Below, piece by piece: positions 35,087-48,055 of a DNA stretch of 64,000 bases. Numbering within the stretch: the first letter of the stretch is position 1; every line of letters starts with the position of its first letter. The notes under the pieces are model-generated. The model saw only the letters and a program-made list of their open reading frames with translations. It had not been told where the DNA came from and made no database searches. Source of the DNA: Batillaria attramentaria (Eukaryota; Mollusca; Gastropoda; Batillariidae). Location of the stretch: assembly GCA_018292915.2 (NCBI GenBank), contig JACVVK020000467.1, forward strand, positions 447,644-511,643, written 5' to 3'. A program made the translations under genes and the position numbers.

Positions 35087-36453
35087 ACAAGGAGGAACGG
35101 CCCCGTCCTACAAAGTTGTTTCTCCAAACTTCATATTATTTTGTCTGTTTTGTTGTTATTGTTGCCGGTTCTCTCCCCTCTCCACGTTCTACCAACGACA
35201 CTAGATCCTCTACGACCTCGACCGATTAGCCACGTGACTGGGGGTGGGGCCGGGTGGGGGAAGAAGGGAGAGAGAGAGAGAGAGAGAGGCAGAGATAGAG
35301 GGTGGGTGGGTGGGTGTTTAAGAGTTTAACGTCCTTTTCCACCACAAAAGGGTGATATCAAGGACGGGGCAACGAGAAAAAGGCCAGCACAAATATTTGG
35401 CCCCAGCGGCCGGGATTCGAACTCTCGGCCCAAGCATTGAAAGTCCAACGCTCTACCATTCGGCCACCCTGGCTCCCCAGAGAGAGAGAGAGAGAGAGAG
35501 AGGTCAGTTCCGTGAACTAAACATTTGCCGTCAGCCTCAGGCAGGTCGTCATACAGAGAGAGAGAGAGATGACGTCAATTCCGTGAACTAAACTTTTGAC
35601 GTCAGCCTCTAGCACTGAGATCGTCTGAGGATGCTTGTTCATGTCTTGTGATTTCCCTGTTGGCTTTGTGACTTCTCCGACTGAATTATTTTTCACATGA
35701 AATCTGGAAGATCTAGAGGGCTGATGAAATGTCGGAAGCAGTGACGATACTTGCAGATTTTGTCTGTGAACCAAACATTTGACGTCAGCCTCAAGATGCT
35801 CGTCTGTCAGGTGATACTTCTTCATATCTTGCGATTTCCTTGTTGTTTCTATGACTTCCGTGACTGAATTAATTTTGATATAAAATCTGGAAGATCTAGA
35901 GAGCTGATGAAACGTGGACTTAAGTGCCTCGGGTTGTACTTACGAAATTGCAAAATTGGAACTTTTTTGACCAGCGCTTCTCGCAGAAACGTGAAAAAAT
36001 TTGTTTATCTAAAAGCTCTGTTATTCTTAATACTAAAGCTATAATAGTGCAGTAGTTCATGTCATATGTGCAGTTGGCATAAGTGACAAAAATACCGGAA
36101 TGATGAGTAATTTGAAGGAGTCTTTTCATAGATATTTGGCCTTATATGCAAACAACCCCTACCTCGGAAATATTTTTCTTACACAAAACCTGTCAGAGCT
36201 ACAGAGCTGTGCTACGAAGACAGGCAGTATAATTGGATGATCTTCCCAATTTCAGAAGATGAAGCCATCTGAACATTTTTTTCGAAAAAATTCGTAACAT
36301 GACCGATTTTTTAAAATCGGCGCTAACTCTTCTGAAAATGCGGCAGGCTAAAAATCGTGAAAGGTAGCTCTGGAGAAGGTGAATTCCCATTTTATCTCAA
36401 AGTAAAAAGGCCTCCAACGAGGTGGTTTAGGAGATAGCCATCATTACATCCGT

Positions 36454-36489
<36 letters not shown>

Positions 36490-36688
36490 CTCCCGCCAAA
36501 AAGAACGCAGCAGCATAGTGTGCACGTAAGGTGTCTATGACGCAGATTTCGTTACGTCACTGTGTGCGTGAAAGTAAGTATTGTGTGGAGAAACGTCACA
36601 GTCTTGTTTTGTATCACTGAAACTTGCTGCTGCGCGTAGCAAAATCTGCCCCGTCTCATAAAGTTGTTTCTCCATAGAGAAACAACTT
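35087..36688. repeat. ~1.6-kb composite repeat, copy 1 in unit 2
   Basis: Counterpart of 8788-10388 with the same order of parts and terminal inverted pair (36661-36688, one mismatch). Confidence 0.75.
35301..35479 (-). mobile_element. tRNA-derived SINE, composite copy 1, unit 2
   Basis: Same SINE as at 9002-9178, with identical A-box-like and B-box sequences on the minus strand and GA tracts on both sides. Confidence 0.8.
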
Positions 36689-36803
36689 AAAAACGTCATA
36701 GATTTCAAAGAATACAACTTGACGTCTCTCTTCCAAAAACAAGATTGGGGTGACAGCCCGGTCAGTTGTTTCCATTCAGAGTGAGAGAGAGAGAGAGACA
36801 GAG

Positions 36804-36848
<45 letters not shown>

Positions 36849-36884
36849 ATACATGGCATTACAAAAGAACGACCGTGACGATAG

Positions 36885-37285
36885 CAGGTGATCAAATGGA
36901 AACAACATATTGGGCTGGTGGCCATCTTGTTACCTGGTAAAATGATGACATTTTGTAAGTGGAAGTCTGTTGTAGAGATCGCGAAAGTCACTGCATTTCG
37001 ATGGAAATTTCTAGACCATCCCAGAACATGCGAGTGCAGTAACGTCACTAGACTACGTAACCTTGGAAAGATTCCGTACTTGCCAGTAAGTTGCGGAATG
37101 TTCTAGATCTGACCTGTCAGTATATAAGCAGCACTGCACAGCGTTCTGGGTTCTCCCTCTTTCATGAGTTTGTTCTTCGCGCATCTTCTGTTAATAAAGT
37201 ATTGGAGTTCTATCCTGTTGTATCCCGTGTCTTCTCTGCGAGTGCACCGAGAGAGCGACATAGCAGGAGAAAAATACAACAAAGT
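36885..37285 (+). repeat. LTR-like sequence, unit 2
   Basis: Counterpart of 10585-10985 with TATATAAG at 37121 and AATAAA at 37193. No coding region of an LTR retrotransposon lies beside it. Confidence 0.5.
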
Positions 37286-38402
37286 CATAATATTAAATGG
37301 AATTAGGCATACAGTCTGAAGCGTTCCCGACAACCACAACGACCCCACACCCAGGGCGCTACATATGTATCAGACAGAAACGAAACAATGCTGACACGCC
37401 ACAAACTTTCTAGTGTCGTAGGTGAAGTTCTCGGGAGGTGAGACAGAAGTAAGTTGTAGCCCGCAGCTACGACTTTCTTCTCTGTCACCTCCGGAGAACT
37501 ACACCTACGGCGCTACCCCCCCCCCCCCCAAAAAAAAAAAACAACAAAAAAACAACAACAAACAAACAAAAAAACAAACAAACAAAAAACAAAAACAAAA
37601 ACAAAAAAAAACCTCTGAAAACTGAAGTTTAAAACCAAACTTTCGGAAACAGTTAACAACTTCTCCCTGCAGACATTGTTTACAAAAGAAAATCTATGAT
37701 GCGCCATTTGCACGAAGCGGGCCTGTTTTCATCTCAGTCTATGAAACCTACCTGAATGATTAATCTCAGTTTTAAAAACCGAGTTTTCGCGTAAAGATGA
37801 GTTGTAAAACCAAGCTTCAGCTTTGGTGCAAAGAAACAATCCGGTTTGGTGCAAACGTCGCTCCATATAAAATAGGTCAATAGCCGCTCCAACTCGAAAT
37901 TTTCTCATGACTTCTTTGGTATAGGGATGTATGTGAAATGTTTGTTGCATTGTCTGGGCAGTTTGTCGTGTTCATCTGTGAAACGTTTGCTCCAGTTCTA
38001 AGCGTTTTCTGATCATTTGCTTGCTCCAGACTCCTATCAGTATCGCTATGCTGACACAGCTGTCTTGGCTCCCGATCAAGCTTCAGAAATGATCTCAGTA
38101 GCAGACGACTTCCCGTTTGGCGAATCTTTCGTTAGATTTGCGAGGTCTGTGTCTACTTCTCTTCAAGCCGAATGCATGTTGGTGTGAAAATTAATGACAG
38201 TTCCAAAGTGGTTTCTAAACAGGTTTTGTGTATTTTTGTCCGTGGAGCTAAAATGAAATGAAAACAAACTTCGATGTAACACTAAGGCGTAATTCGACGT
38301 AACACTAAGACAGAGCAACCTCACCTACCATTACAATGGCAGTTAAAAATAAGAAAAACTGACAAGATATTAAAAGGCACTCAAAAGAACATTCTGAGGC
38401 TT

Positions 38403-38452
<50 letters not shown>

Positions 38453-38527
38453 CTGAACACCTTCAACCTACATCTATTAGCTGTCCTCAAAAAGATGGAC
38501 ACGTCTTATGTTGATACTTTAGAAGTG

Positions 38528-39547
38528 TCACGATGTACCTGGAGGCACGCTTGGATGTATGGTTGCAGTCTGACGGCCAGTTATTGATGTGGATAGTGGA
38601 AAGACACTAACGTTTGGTCCCAGCATATGTCTAGCTTGCTTCCTGAACTCCATCCCTGCCCAGATATACAAGATAAAGTTGATGGCGTGGTTCAAACACT
38701 TCAGAACTCTGGCAACGTCCCACCAGAAGACAAACTGCTTGTCTGACCACACGGGTCGGCCTATTAATCTTGCATATATCAGACCCACTTGCGTTGGAAG
38801 CATGAGCACAATAAAGGCAAAAGCCTCTGCTATGGTGGTGTAAGTCATCCGGGAAATCCTCTCGGTCACTTGAGCCGTGCTGACTTGGTGGGTCAACCGT
38901 TTTAATTCCATCACTTTCCGGATGAGGAAGTAGTTACTGATGACCATGATGACTGAAGGCACATTAATGCCGATTGCGGTATTGAAGGTATCCACTGGTA
39001 ATTGGGCAGTTTCTCTAAAGCTTTTACTCCAACCGCACTTCTTCTCGGAGCTGACGTCTTGTATAACGAAAGGAATGTAGGAATTGCAGCCGACGCAAAT
39101 AGTGACGACACTGGCGACTATGATGTAGGCGACTTTGACTGTGCACGTTGCATGCATGCGTTCGAGCCGAAAAATAATAAGCACTCGATAGACAGTCAGG
39201 ATCACAAGCATGAAGGCTGACTGCCACCCCAACGCTTCTGTCGACCACAAGGAAAACGCGCACAGAGCCTTGAGCTGGTCCTGATATTTAAAAGCAAACG
39301 TATATTTTGTCCATTTGCCCAAGCACAAGGTGATCATTATGAGGAGGTCAGTGGCGGTCAGTGTTTTAAAAAACACGTGAGACGCCGAGTTGACATGCAG
39401 CCGGTGCAAGATTATCAGTGTCAGGGAATTGCCAACGATTCCTAAAGCCAAGACGAAGGGTCCAGCTATGATCCACAAGTATTTACTTCTGTCAGGCCAC
39501 GGATCTGCTGTAAAGTTGGATGGAAATGCATGATAATCTGCTTCCAT
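38528..39547 (-). CDS. Rhodopsin-like (class A) GPCR, intact (GPCR-A2)
   Basis: A 339-codon single ORF from ATG at 39547, with no intron in the coding region. Hydrophobic segments fall near residues 25-48, 60-80, 95-125, 138-160, 187-212, 236-258 and 275-298. There is an N-glycosylation site (NFT, 11-13), the TM1 Asn in GNSLTL (40), the TM2 Asp (67), and a likely disulfide between C96 and C171. Three motifs are degenerate: VYR (119-121) replaces DRY, MLP (249-251) replaces CWxP, and NFILY (290-294) replaces NPxxY. Overall it resembles FMRFamide/GPR139-type peptide receptors of lophotrochozoans, but ligand and coupling cannot be read from sequence. Tandem, intronless copies recall candidate chemosensory receptors described in Aplysia. 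It would act in the plasma membrane. Confidence 0.9.
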   Translation of the reverse strand: MEADYHAFPSNFTADPWPDRSKYLWIIAGPFVLALGIVGNSLTLIILHRLHVNSASHVFFKTLTATDLLIMITLCLGKWTKYTFAFKYQDQLKALCAFSLWSTEALGWQSAFMLVILTVYRVLIIFRLERMHATCTVKVAYIIVASVVTICVGCNSYIPFVIQDVSSEKKCGWSKSFRETAQLPVDTFNTAIGINVPSVIMVISNYFLIRKVMELKRLTHQVSTAQVTERISRMTYTTIAEAFAFIVLMLPTQVGLIYARLIGRPVWSDKQFVFWWDVARVLKCLNHAINFILYIWAGMEFRKQARHMLGPNVSVFPLSTSITGRQTATIHPSVPPGTS

Positions 39548-39842
39548 TGTACCTGGCTACTCCCTTCTACGCCTACAAGTATGAGACACAGAGAAGCACT
39601 TTCAACTTGCAATTAGACGCTAGTTTTTGTCGGCGTCACTGCTTGCTGTAGTCAGAGTAACACAACTGCAAGAAAGGCGTCATCCGATGTGTTTATGTCA
39701 TTTATGCATTTACACGTAATCTGTGCGTTCTTCAGAATTATTTTTTTAAAGTTCCTACCTGGGATGTACAACATCAAAATGACGTCAGATCTGTAAAACG
39801 TGGTCAATATCAGTCTTAATCATGTCGGGAGGAAAATATCAA

Positions 39843-42398
39843 TCCGTCAGTCACTCTCTGGGGCACAGAGTCTTTCAGTGGAAAGTACCTCTGTGCTAGC
39901 ACTCTCTGGGGCACAGAGTCTTTCAGTGGAAAGTACCTCTGTGCACAGTGGGGAAATGGCGCTCACTGCGCTACCGTGACGGGCCTAAATTGTCTCGGTG
40001 CTCTCAAACACAAGGTCGCGCACTATGTCATCCTTGACCAGCTTTGAACCCAGAGGGATCCTCAATGGCGCAAGTGATGGCAGGCTGTCTTCAGAGTGAA
40101 AGTAGGCGTGTTTCTGAATCAGAGACATTCATAACATGTCTCTGTCTGAATGGACAGATCTATTATTACATTCAGTCTTAGAGCACGGGTGTGTATGCTT
40201 TTGTAATCGTCTCTTATTCCACCACAAGGCAGGTACGTGATCGTCTGCACCGTGCAATAATATTTGCCTGTAGAGTGCAACACCCTTGCCTGTCAGAGTG
40301 CAACCCCTTTGTTATGTATTTCTCTGATTCAGAAACACGCCTCAAAGCTGGTCAAGGATGACATAGTGCGCGACCTTGTGTTTGAGAGCACCGAGACAAT
40401 TTAGGCCCGTCACGGTAGCGCAGTGAGCGCCATTTCCCCACCGTGCACAGAGGTACTTCCACTGTGCCCCAGAGAGTGCACCCTTGCCTGTCAGAGTGCA
40501 ACCCCCTTGCCGTTTACTCACATCCTGTTGGATTAGTGTACCACGTAAACAGTGCCATCAAAGCGCAACAATAATTGTCCGCTGGCAAATATTTTGCCCA
40601 AACGAAAAGTGGTCGGATATTCAAGACTTCGTTTCAAATCGAATCATATGACACACAAGTCTCTGCTTTTCTAAAAAAAATTCGCCATTTTTAAAAATGG
40701 CGCTGGGTGTAAGCAGTCACATTTTCACGCCCCGCCGAAAAGGGACTGCACTCTGGAGTCTACTGTGCTAGACCACTTTTCGTTTGGGCAAAATCTTTGC
40801 CAGCGGACAATTATTGTTGCGCTTTGATGGCACTGTTTACGTGGTACACTGATCCAACAGGATGTGTGTAAACGGCAAGGGGGTTGCACTCTGACAGGCA
40901 AGGGTGTTGCACTCTACAGGCAAGTATTATTGCACGGTGCAGACGATCACGTACCTGCCTTGTGGTGGAATAAGAGACGATTACAAAAGCATACACACCC
41001 GTGTTCTAGGACTGAATGTAATAATAGATCTGTCCATTCAGACAGAGACATGTTATGTATTTCTCTGATTCAGAAACACGCCTACTTTCACTCTGAAGAC
41101 AGCCTGCCATCACTTGCGCCACTGAGGATCCCTCTGGGTTCAAAGCTGGTCAAGGATGACATAGTGCGCGACCTTGTGTTTGAGAGCACCGAGACAATTT
41201 AGGCCCGTCACGGTAGCGCAGTGAGCGCCATTTCCCCACCGTGCACAGAGGTACTTCCACTGTGCCCCAGAGAGTGCACCCTTGCCTGTCAGAGTGCAAC
41301 CCCCTTGCCGTTTACTCACATCCTGTTGGATCAGTGTACCACGTAAACAGTGCCATCAAAGCGCAACAATAATTGTCTGCTGGCAAAGATTTTGCCCAAA
41401 CGAAAAGTGGTCGGGTTTTTAACACTTCGTTTCAAATCGAATCATATGACACACAAGTCTCTGCTTTTCTAAAAAAAATTCGCCATTTTTGAAAATGGCG
41501 CTGGGTGTAAGCAGTCACATTTTCACGCCCCGCCGAAAAGGGACTGCACTCTGGAGTCTACCGTGACGGGCCTAAATTGTCTCGGTGTTCTCCAACACAA
41601 GGTCGCGCACTATGTCATCCTTGACCAGCTTTGAACCCAGAGGGATCCTCAATGGCGCAAGTGATGGCACGCTGTCTTCAGAGTGAAAGTAGGCGTGTTT
41701 CTGAATCAGAGACATACATAACATGTCTCTGTCTGAATGGACAGATCTATTATTACATTCAGTCCTAGAGCACGGGTGTGTATGCTTTTGTAATCGTCAT
41801 TTATTCCACCACAAGGCAGGTACGTGATCGTCTGCACCGTGCAATAATACTTGCCTGTAGAGTGCAACGCCTTTGCCTGTCAGAGTGCAACCCCTTTGCC
41901 GTTCACTCACATCCTGTTGGATCAGTGTACCACGTAAACAGTGCCATCAAAGCGCAACAATAATTGTCCGCTGGCAAAGATTTTGCCCAAACGAAAAGTG
42001 GTCGGATATTCAACACTTCGTTTTAAATCGAATCATATGACGCACAAGTCTTCGCTTTTCTAAAAAAATTTCGCCATTTTTGAAAATGGCGCTGGGTGTA
42101 AGCAGTCACATTTTCACGCCCCGCCGAAAAGGGACTGCACTCTGGAGTCTACTGTGCTAGACTCCAGAGTGCCATCAAAGCGCAACAATAATTGTCCGCT
42201 GGCAAAGATTTTGCCCAAACCAAAAGTGGTCGGATATTCAAGACTTCGTTTCAAATCGAATCATATGACACACAAGTCTTCGCTTTTCTAAAAAAAAATA
42301 AAAAAATAAAAAAAATCGCCATTTTTAAAAATGGCGCTGGCTGTAAGCAGTCACATTTTCACGATCCGCCGAAAAGGGACTGCACTCTGGAGTCTATC
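39843..42398. repeat. Nested inverted-repeat (MITE-like) cluster between GPCR-A2 and GPCR-B2
   Basis: Same X/Y module arrangement as at 13555-16110, with the 20-bp palindromes near 40682, 41481, 42073 and 42317 and the 49-bp direct duplication at the left end. The arrangement therefore predates the block duplication. Confidence 0.75.
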
Positions 42399-42444
42399 CG
42401 TCAATTACTTTTAATTATCCCAAAGAGGGGAAATTCAGATGGAG

Positions 42445-42483
<39 letters not shown>

Positions 42484-42612
42484 GTGGGTTGTTGTCAGTT
42501 GCTGTTTTTCTTTCTCTCTTCAAGTGTGTAAGACCTATCAAAGACAATATTAGACCCGTCACGCTATAGCGGATCTAGAATCTTTGGGGAGGAGGGGAGG
42601 GGGAGAGAGAGA

Positions 42613-42706
42613 GTGGGTGAGTGGGTGGGTGTTTGAAGGTTTAACGTCCTTTTCCACCACATGCGGGTGATATCAACGACGAGGCAACGATGAAAAAGCC
42701 AGCACA
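42613..42706 (-). mobile_element. Truncated SINE fragment, unit 2
   Basis: Counterpart of 16325-16418, headless and fused through CACACA to the 3' flank of GPCR-B2. Confidence 0.7.
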
Positions 42707-42788
42707 CACACAACTGAACACCCTCAACCTACATCTATTAGCTGTCCTCAAAAAGATGGACACGTCTTATGTTGATACTTTGGAAGTG

Positions 42789-43804
42789 TCACGATGTACC
42801 TGGAGGCACGCTTGGATGCATGATTGCAGTCTGACGGCCAGTTATTGATGTGGATAGTGGAAAGACACTAACGTTTGGTCCCAGCATATGTCTAGCCTGC
42901 TTCCTGAACTCCACCCCTGCCCAGATATACAAGATAAAGTTGATGGCGTGGTTCAAACACTTCAGAACTCTGGCAACGTCCCACCAGAAGACAAACTGCT
43001 TGTTTGACCACACGGTTTGGCCTATTACTCTTGCATATATCAGAGCCACTTGCGTTGGAAGCATGAGCACAATAAAGGCAAAAGCCTCTGCTATGGTGGT
43101 GTAAGTCATCCGGGAAATCCTCTCGGTCACTTGAGCCGTGCTGACTTGGTGGGTCAACCGTTTTATTTCCATCACTTTCCGGATGAGGAAGTAGTTACTG
43201 ATGACCATGATGACTGAAGGCACATTAATGCCGATTGCGGTATTGAAGGTATCCACTGGTAATTGGGCAGTTTCTCTAAAGCTTTTACTCCAACCGCACT
43301 TCTTCTCGGAGCTGAAATCTTGTATAACGAAAGGAATGTAGGAATTGCAGCCGACGCAAATAGTGACGACACTGGCGACTATGATGTAGGCGACTTTGAC
43401 TGTGCACGGTGCATGCATGCGTTCGAGCCGAAAAATAATAAGCACTTTATAGACAGGATCACAAGCATGAAGGCTGACTGCCACCCCAACGCTTCTATCG
43501 ACCACAAATAAAACGCGCACAGAGCCTTGAGCTGGTCCTGATATTTAAAAGCAAACGTATATTTTGTCCATTTGCCCAAGCACAAGGTGATCATTATGAG
43601 GAGGTCAGTGGCGGTCAGTGCTTTAAAAAACACGTGAGACGCCGAGTTGACATGCAGCCGGTGCACGATTATCAGTGTCAGGGAATTGCCAACGATTCCT
43701 AAAGCCAAGATGAAGGGTCCAGCTATGATCCACAAGTATTTACTTCTGTCAGGCCACGGATCTGCTGTAAAGTTGGATGGAAGTGCACGATAATCTGCTT
43801 CCAT
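42789..43804 (-). pseudogene. Rhodopsin-like GPCR-B2 (pseudogene)
   Basis: Copy of GPCR-B in unit 2. The N-terminal 141-codon ORF (43804-43379) runs intact through TM1, TM2 and most of TM3; then the 4-bp deletion at about 43455 shifts the frame, and the rest is readable in another frame (to 42789). As the deletion is shared with GPCR-B1 and is not a homopolymer change, it is a real inactivating mutation older than the block duplication. The C-terminal half is otherwise clean, so inactivation may be recent. Confidence 0.9.
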
Positions 43805-44166
43805 TGTACCTGGCTACTCCCTTCTACGCCTACAAGTATGAGACACAGAGAAGCACTTTCAACTTGCAATTAGACGCTAGTTTTTGTCGGCGTTACTGCT
43901 TGCTGTAGTCAGAGTAACACAACTGCAAGAAAGGCGTCACCCGATGTGTTTAGTCATTTATGCAATTACACGTAATCTGTGCGTTCTTTAGAATTATTTT
44001 TTAAAAGTTCCTTCCTGGGATGTACAACATCAAATGACGTGGTCTTTTATGAAATGAAAAACTTTCCCGCGTTATGAACTTCCTTCTTCTGGCCGCCATT
44101 TACAGCTCCTTCGAAAAGACTTCTTCCTTCATTTCTGTAATGCTGTACTGCGCCACGCGACATATA

Positions 44167-44223
<57 letters not shown>

Positions 44224-44225
<2 letters not shown>

Positions 44226-44411
44226 CAAGCAGTTTGTCTTCTGGTGGGACGAGGCCAAAATTCTTAAGTGTTTGAAGACTTTATCTTGTATATCTGGGCA
44301 GGGCAGGAAGCAGGCTAGACATATGATGTGACGAAACGTTAGTGTCTTTCCACTATCCACACCAATAACTGGCCGTCAAACTGCAACCATGGATCCAAGC
44401 GTGCCTCCACG
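44224..44411 (+). pseudogene. GPCR 3' relic on the plus strand, unit 2
   Basis: Counterpart of 17940-18125, with the same internal deletions and the same abutting TG tract, so it was formed before the block duplication. Confidence 0.8.
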
Positions 44412-44643
44412 CGTCTTTGCAGTCGGACCGTTAGTAAACCAAGAAACCGAGAATACTCCGGTTTCTTGCATTATATTCAGAATGGAATGCACTTTATTTT
44501 TGCTTCAAACAATATTGTTCTAACTTTTACCGATTTTGAGATATTTAGGTATAAATGATGGTAGATTACTTTATTCCGAGTGTATCTATTGTTTTCATTT
44601 CATTTAAGTTCGCCAACAGCGATTGATGGGGTAGCCCTGCATG

Positions 44644-44709
44644 TATCTTGACACTGATAATCTTGCACAAGCTGCATATCAGCTCGGCGTCTCACGTGTT
44701 TTTTTATGT
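44644..44709 (+). pseudogene. GPCR TM1/TM2-loop relic on the plus strand, unit 2
   Basis: Counterpart of 18357-18422 with the same residues and flanking TG tract. Confidence 0.75.
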
Positions 44710-44761
44710 TGTTTCCATGTGTTCGTATGTGTGTGCGTGCGGTGTGTGTGTGTGTGTGTGT

Positions 44762-45547
44762 GAATTGTGTCCAGGCCCGTTTCTTCGAAAATACTCAACC
44801 GAATGGCTTCAAATTTGGGGTATCCAAATATATCAAAATGTTACATTAGAGGAACCAAGCGTGTGATGATTGCTTAAGTGATTTGGGAGTTATCGCCCTT
44901 TTGAGACAAGTTGGTTGTCTTTCGTTTACAGTTTAATATTTATTTAAATCACTCAATTTTTGGGCAGTAGATAGCTTGAATACGGACTCTGAACAGAGTC
45001 ACTACTAGAAAATGGTCGCTCTTATAGTTTTCATGTAAACCGAACCTGAGTTGACATTGCATGTGAACCCAGTTCAGATGCCTGTATCTCCGAAAATACT
45101 GAACCGATCGATTTCAAATTTGGGGTTTCTAAATGAATCAAGATTGTTAAATAGAAGGCCCGATCCAGGAACGATTGCACACATGATTTGCGAGTTATTG
45201 CCCTTTTCAGAAATAGTGGCTTTCTGGCGTTTGAAGGCGTAATATTTACCTAAATCACTCCATGTTTTGGACATAGATAGCATGAATACGGACTCTTAAC
45301 TGAGTGAAGTTTGGAGGTTGTCGCTTTTATACTTTTGGCGTAAGCCGTACCTGATGAAAGTGCTGGTGAACCCATTTTAGATCTCAAAATCGCTCCTACT
45401 ATATATATAGATAATGTGTCTGGGGTGCCATAAAAAATATATTGAAAAATTAGAAAAATTCTTTGCAGCCGTTATCGTCAGTTGACTCGAAACGTTGTAC
45501 TCAAAGCACATTTCCTCCACAAGCCACACGCCTCACAAACATCGAAG
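44762..45547. repeat. Inverted copy of TIR-element interior, unit 2
   Basis: Counterpart of 18475-19262, inverted relative to 30190-30842. Confidence 0.7.
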
Positions 45548-46005
45548 AACAAGGAGGAACGGCCCCGTCCTACAAAGTTGTTTCTCCAAACTTCATTTTA
45601 TTTTGTCTGTTTTGTTGTCGGTTCTCCCCTCTCCAAGTTCTACCAATGACACTAGATCCTCTACGACCTCGACCGATTAGCCACGTGACTGGGGGTGGGG
45701 CCGGGTGGGGGAAGAAGGGAGAGAGAGAGAGGCAGAGAGAGAGGGTGGGTGGGTGGGTGTTTAGGAGTTTAACGCCCTTTTCCCCCACATAAGGGTGATA
45801 TCAAAGACGGGGCAACGAGAAAAAGGCCAGCACAAATATTTGGCCCCAGCGGCCGGGATTCGAACTCTCGGCCCAAGCATTGAAAGTCCAACGCTCTACC
45901 ATTCGGCCACCCTGGCTCCCCAGAGAGAGAGAGAGGGAGAGAGAGAGAGAGAGAGACGTCAGTTCCGTGAACTAAACATTTGACGTCAGCCTCAGGCAGG
46001 TCGTC

Positions 46006-46050
<45 letters not shown>

Positions 46051-47047
46051 GTCAATTCCGTGAACTAAACTTTTGACGTCAGCCTCTAGCACTGAGATCG
46101 TCTGAGGATGCTTGTTCATGTCTTGTGATTTCCCTGTTGGCTTTGTGACTTCTCCGACTGAATTATTTTTCACATGAAATCTGGAAGATCTAGAGGGCTG
46201 ATGAAATGTCGGAAGCAGTGACGATACTTGCAGATTTTGTCTGTGAACCAAACATTTGACGTCAGCCTCACGCTGCTCGTCTGACAGATGCTACTTCTTC
46301 ATATCTTGTGATTTCCTTGTTGCTTTTGTGACTTCCGTGACTGAATTAATTTTGACATAAAATCTGGAAGATCTAGAGAGCTGATGAAACGTGGACTTAA
46401 GTGCCTTGAATTGTACTTACGAAATTGCAATATTGGAACTTTTTTGACCGGCGCTTTTCGCAGAAACATGAAAAAATGTGTTTCTCTAAAAGCTCTGTTA
46501 TTCTGAATACTAAAGACATAATAGTGCAGTAGTTCACGTCAGATGTGCAGTTGGCACAAGTGACAAAAAATACCGGAATGATGAATAATTTGAAGGAGTC
46601 TTTTAATAGATATTTGGCCTTATATGCAAACCACCCCTACCTCGGAAACATTTTTCTTACACAAAACCTGTCAGAGCTACAGAGCCGTGCTACGAAAACA
46701 GGCAGTATAATTGGATGATCTTCGCAATTTCAGAAAATGAAGCCATTTGAACATTTTTTTCGAAAAAAATCGTAACATGACCGATTTTTTTAAACCGGCG
46801 ATAACTCCTTTGAAAATGCCGCTGGATAAAATTCGTGAAAGGTAGGTCTGGAGAAGGTGAATTCCTATTTTATATCAAAGTAAAAAGGCCTCCAACGAGG
46901 TGGTTTAGGAGATAGCCATCATTACATAGATTTCATGTGAAAAATAATTCAGTAGGAGAAGTCACAAAGCCAACAGGGAAATCACAAGACATGAACAAGC
47001 ATCCTCAGACGTAACCCCAGTCACGTGGCTAATCGGTCGAGGTCGTA
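45548..47047. repeat. ~1.6-kb composite repeat, copy 2 in unit 2, with fold-back tail
   Basis: Counterpart of 19263-20762, with the inverted tail at about 46931-47047. Confidence 0.72.
45744..45921 (-). mobile_element. tRNA-derived SINE, composite copy 2, unit 2
   Basis: tRNA-derived head (B box AGTTCGAATCCCGG on the minus strand) and tail as in the other copies, between GA tracts. Confidence 0.8.
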
Positions 47048-47573
47048 CCTCTAGTCACAGTTCCTAACTCAGGATTTTGGGCGAAGTGTGATGCGTGTTG
47101 GCTACACGATTGAAATTGTGATGGTTACGTGCTTTGACCCCATAATATTGAGGGCAAATTGCATTTCGAGGCTGGCGAGTGGCGCTATTTAAGCCTAGAC
47201 GCCAAAAATCGTTTTCGAACATTGACCTTCGTTTCGAATCTATCACCAAAGACCACGCCCCTTTCTCTCCATATACGGCACAACACCGTGAATGGGACAA
47301 CCGATTCAAAATGCAAATGGCTGCATGTTTGCAACCTTTCGGAGCTGCATGTCTGTTTTCTATGGAAAATGGAGTACTATATATGCATCGTTGACGTTTC
47401 CAAGAAATGTTTGCATCCTCTACAACGACGTGGTACGTGATTGTGTCATTGTTGGCTTATTTAGCGTAAGCAGTAGTAGATAATTAACTTCTTTTCTGTG
47501 AAGCGGAACCGATACGTTGTAAACTGTGTGGCAGTCCGCACAAATCGACTTCTGTTACGCGTATCATAGTTGA

Positions 47574-48020
47574 CAAGGAGGAAATGCCCCGTCCTACAAA
47601 GTTGTTTCTCCAAACTTTATTTTATTTTGTCTGTTTTGTTGTCGGTTCTCCCTCTCCAAGTTCTACCAATGACACTAGATCCTCTACGACCTCGACCGAT
47701 TAGCCACGTGACTGGGGGTGGGGCCGGGTGGGGGAAGAAGGGAGAGAGAGAGAGAGGCAGAGAGAGAGGGTGGGTGGGTGGGTGTTTAGGAGTTTAACGC
47801 CCTTTTTCCCCACATAAGGGTGATATCAAAGACGGGGCAACGAGAAAAAGGCCAGCACAAATATTTGGCCCCAGCGGCCGGGATTCGAACTCTCGGCCCA
47901 AGCATTGAAAGTCCAACGCTCTACCATTCGGCCACCCTGGCTCCCCAGAGAGAGAGAGAGAGAGAGAGAGAGGTCAGTTCCGTGAACTAAACATTTGACG
48001 TCAGCCTCAGGCAGGTCGTT

Positions 48021-48055
<35 letters not shown>
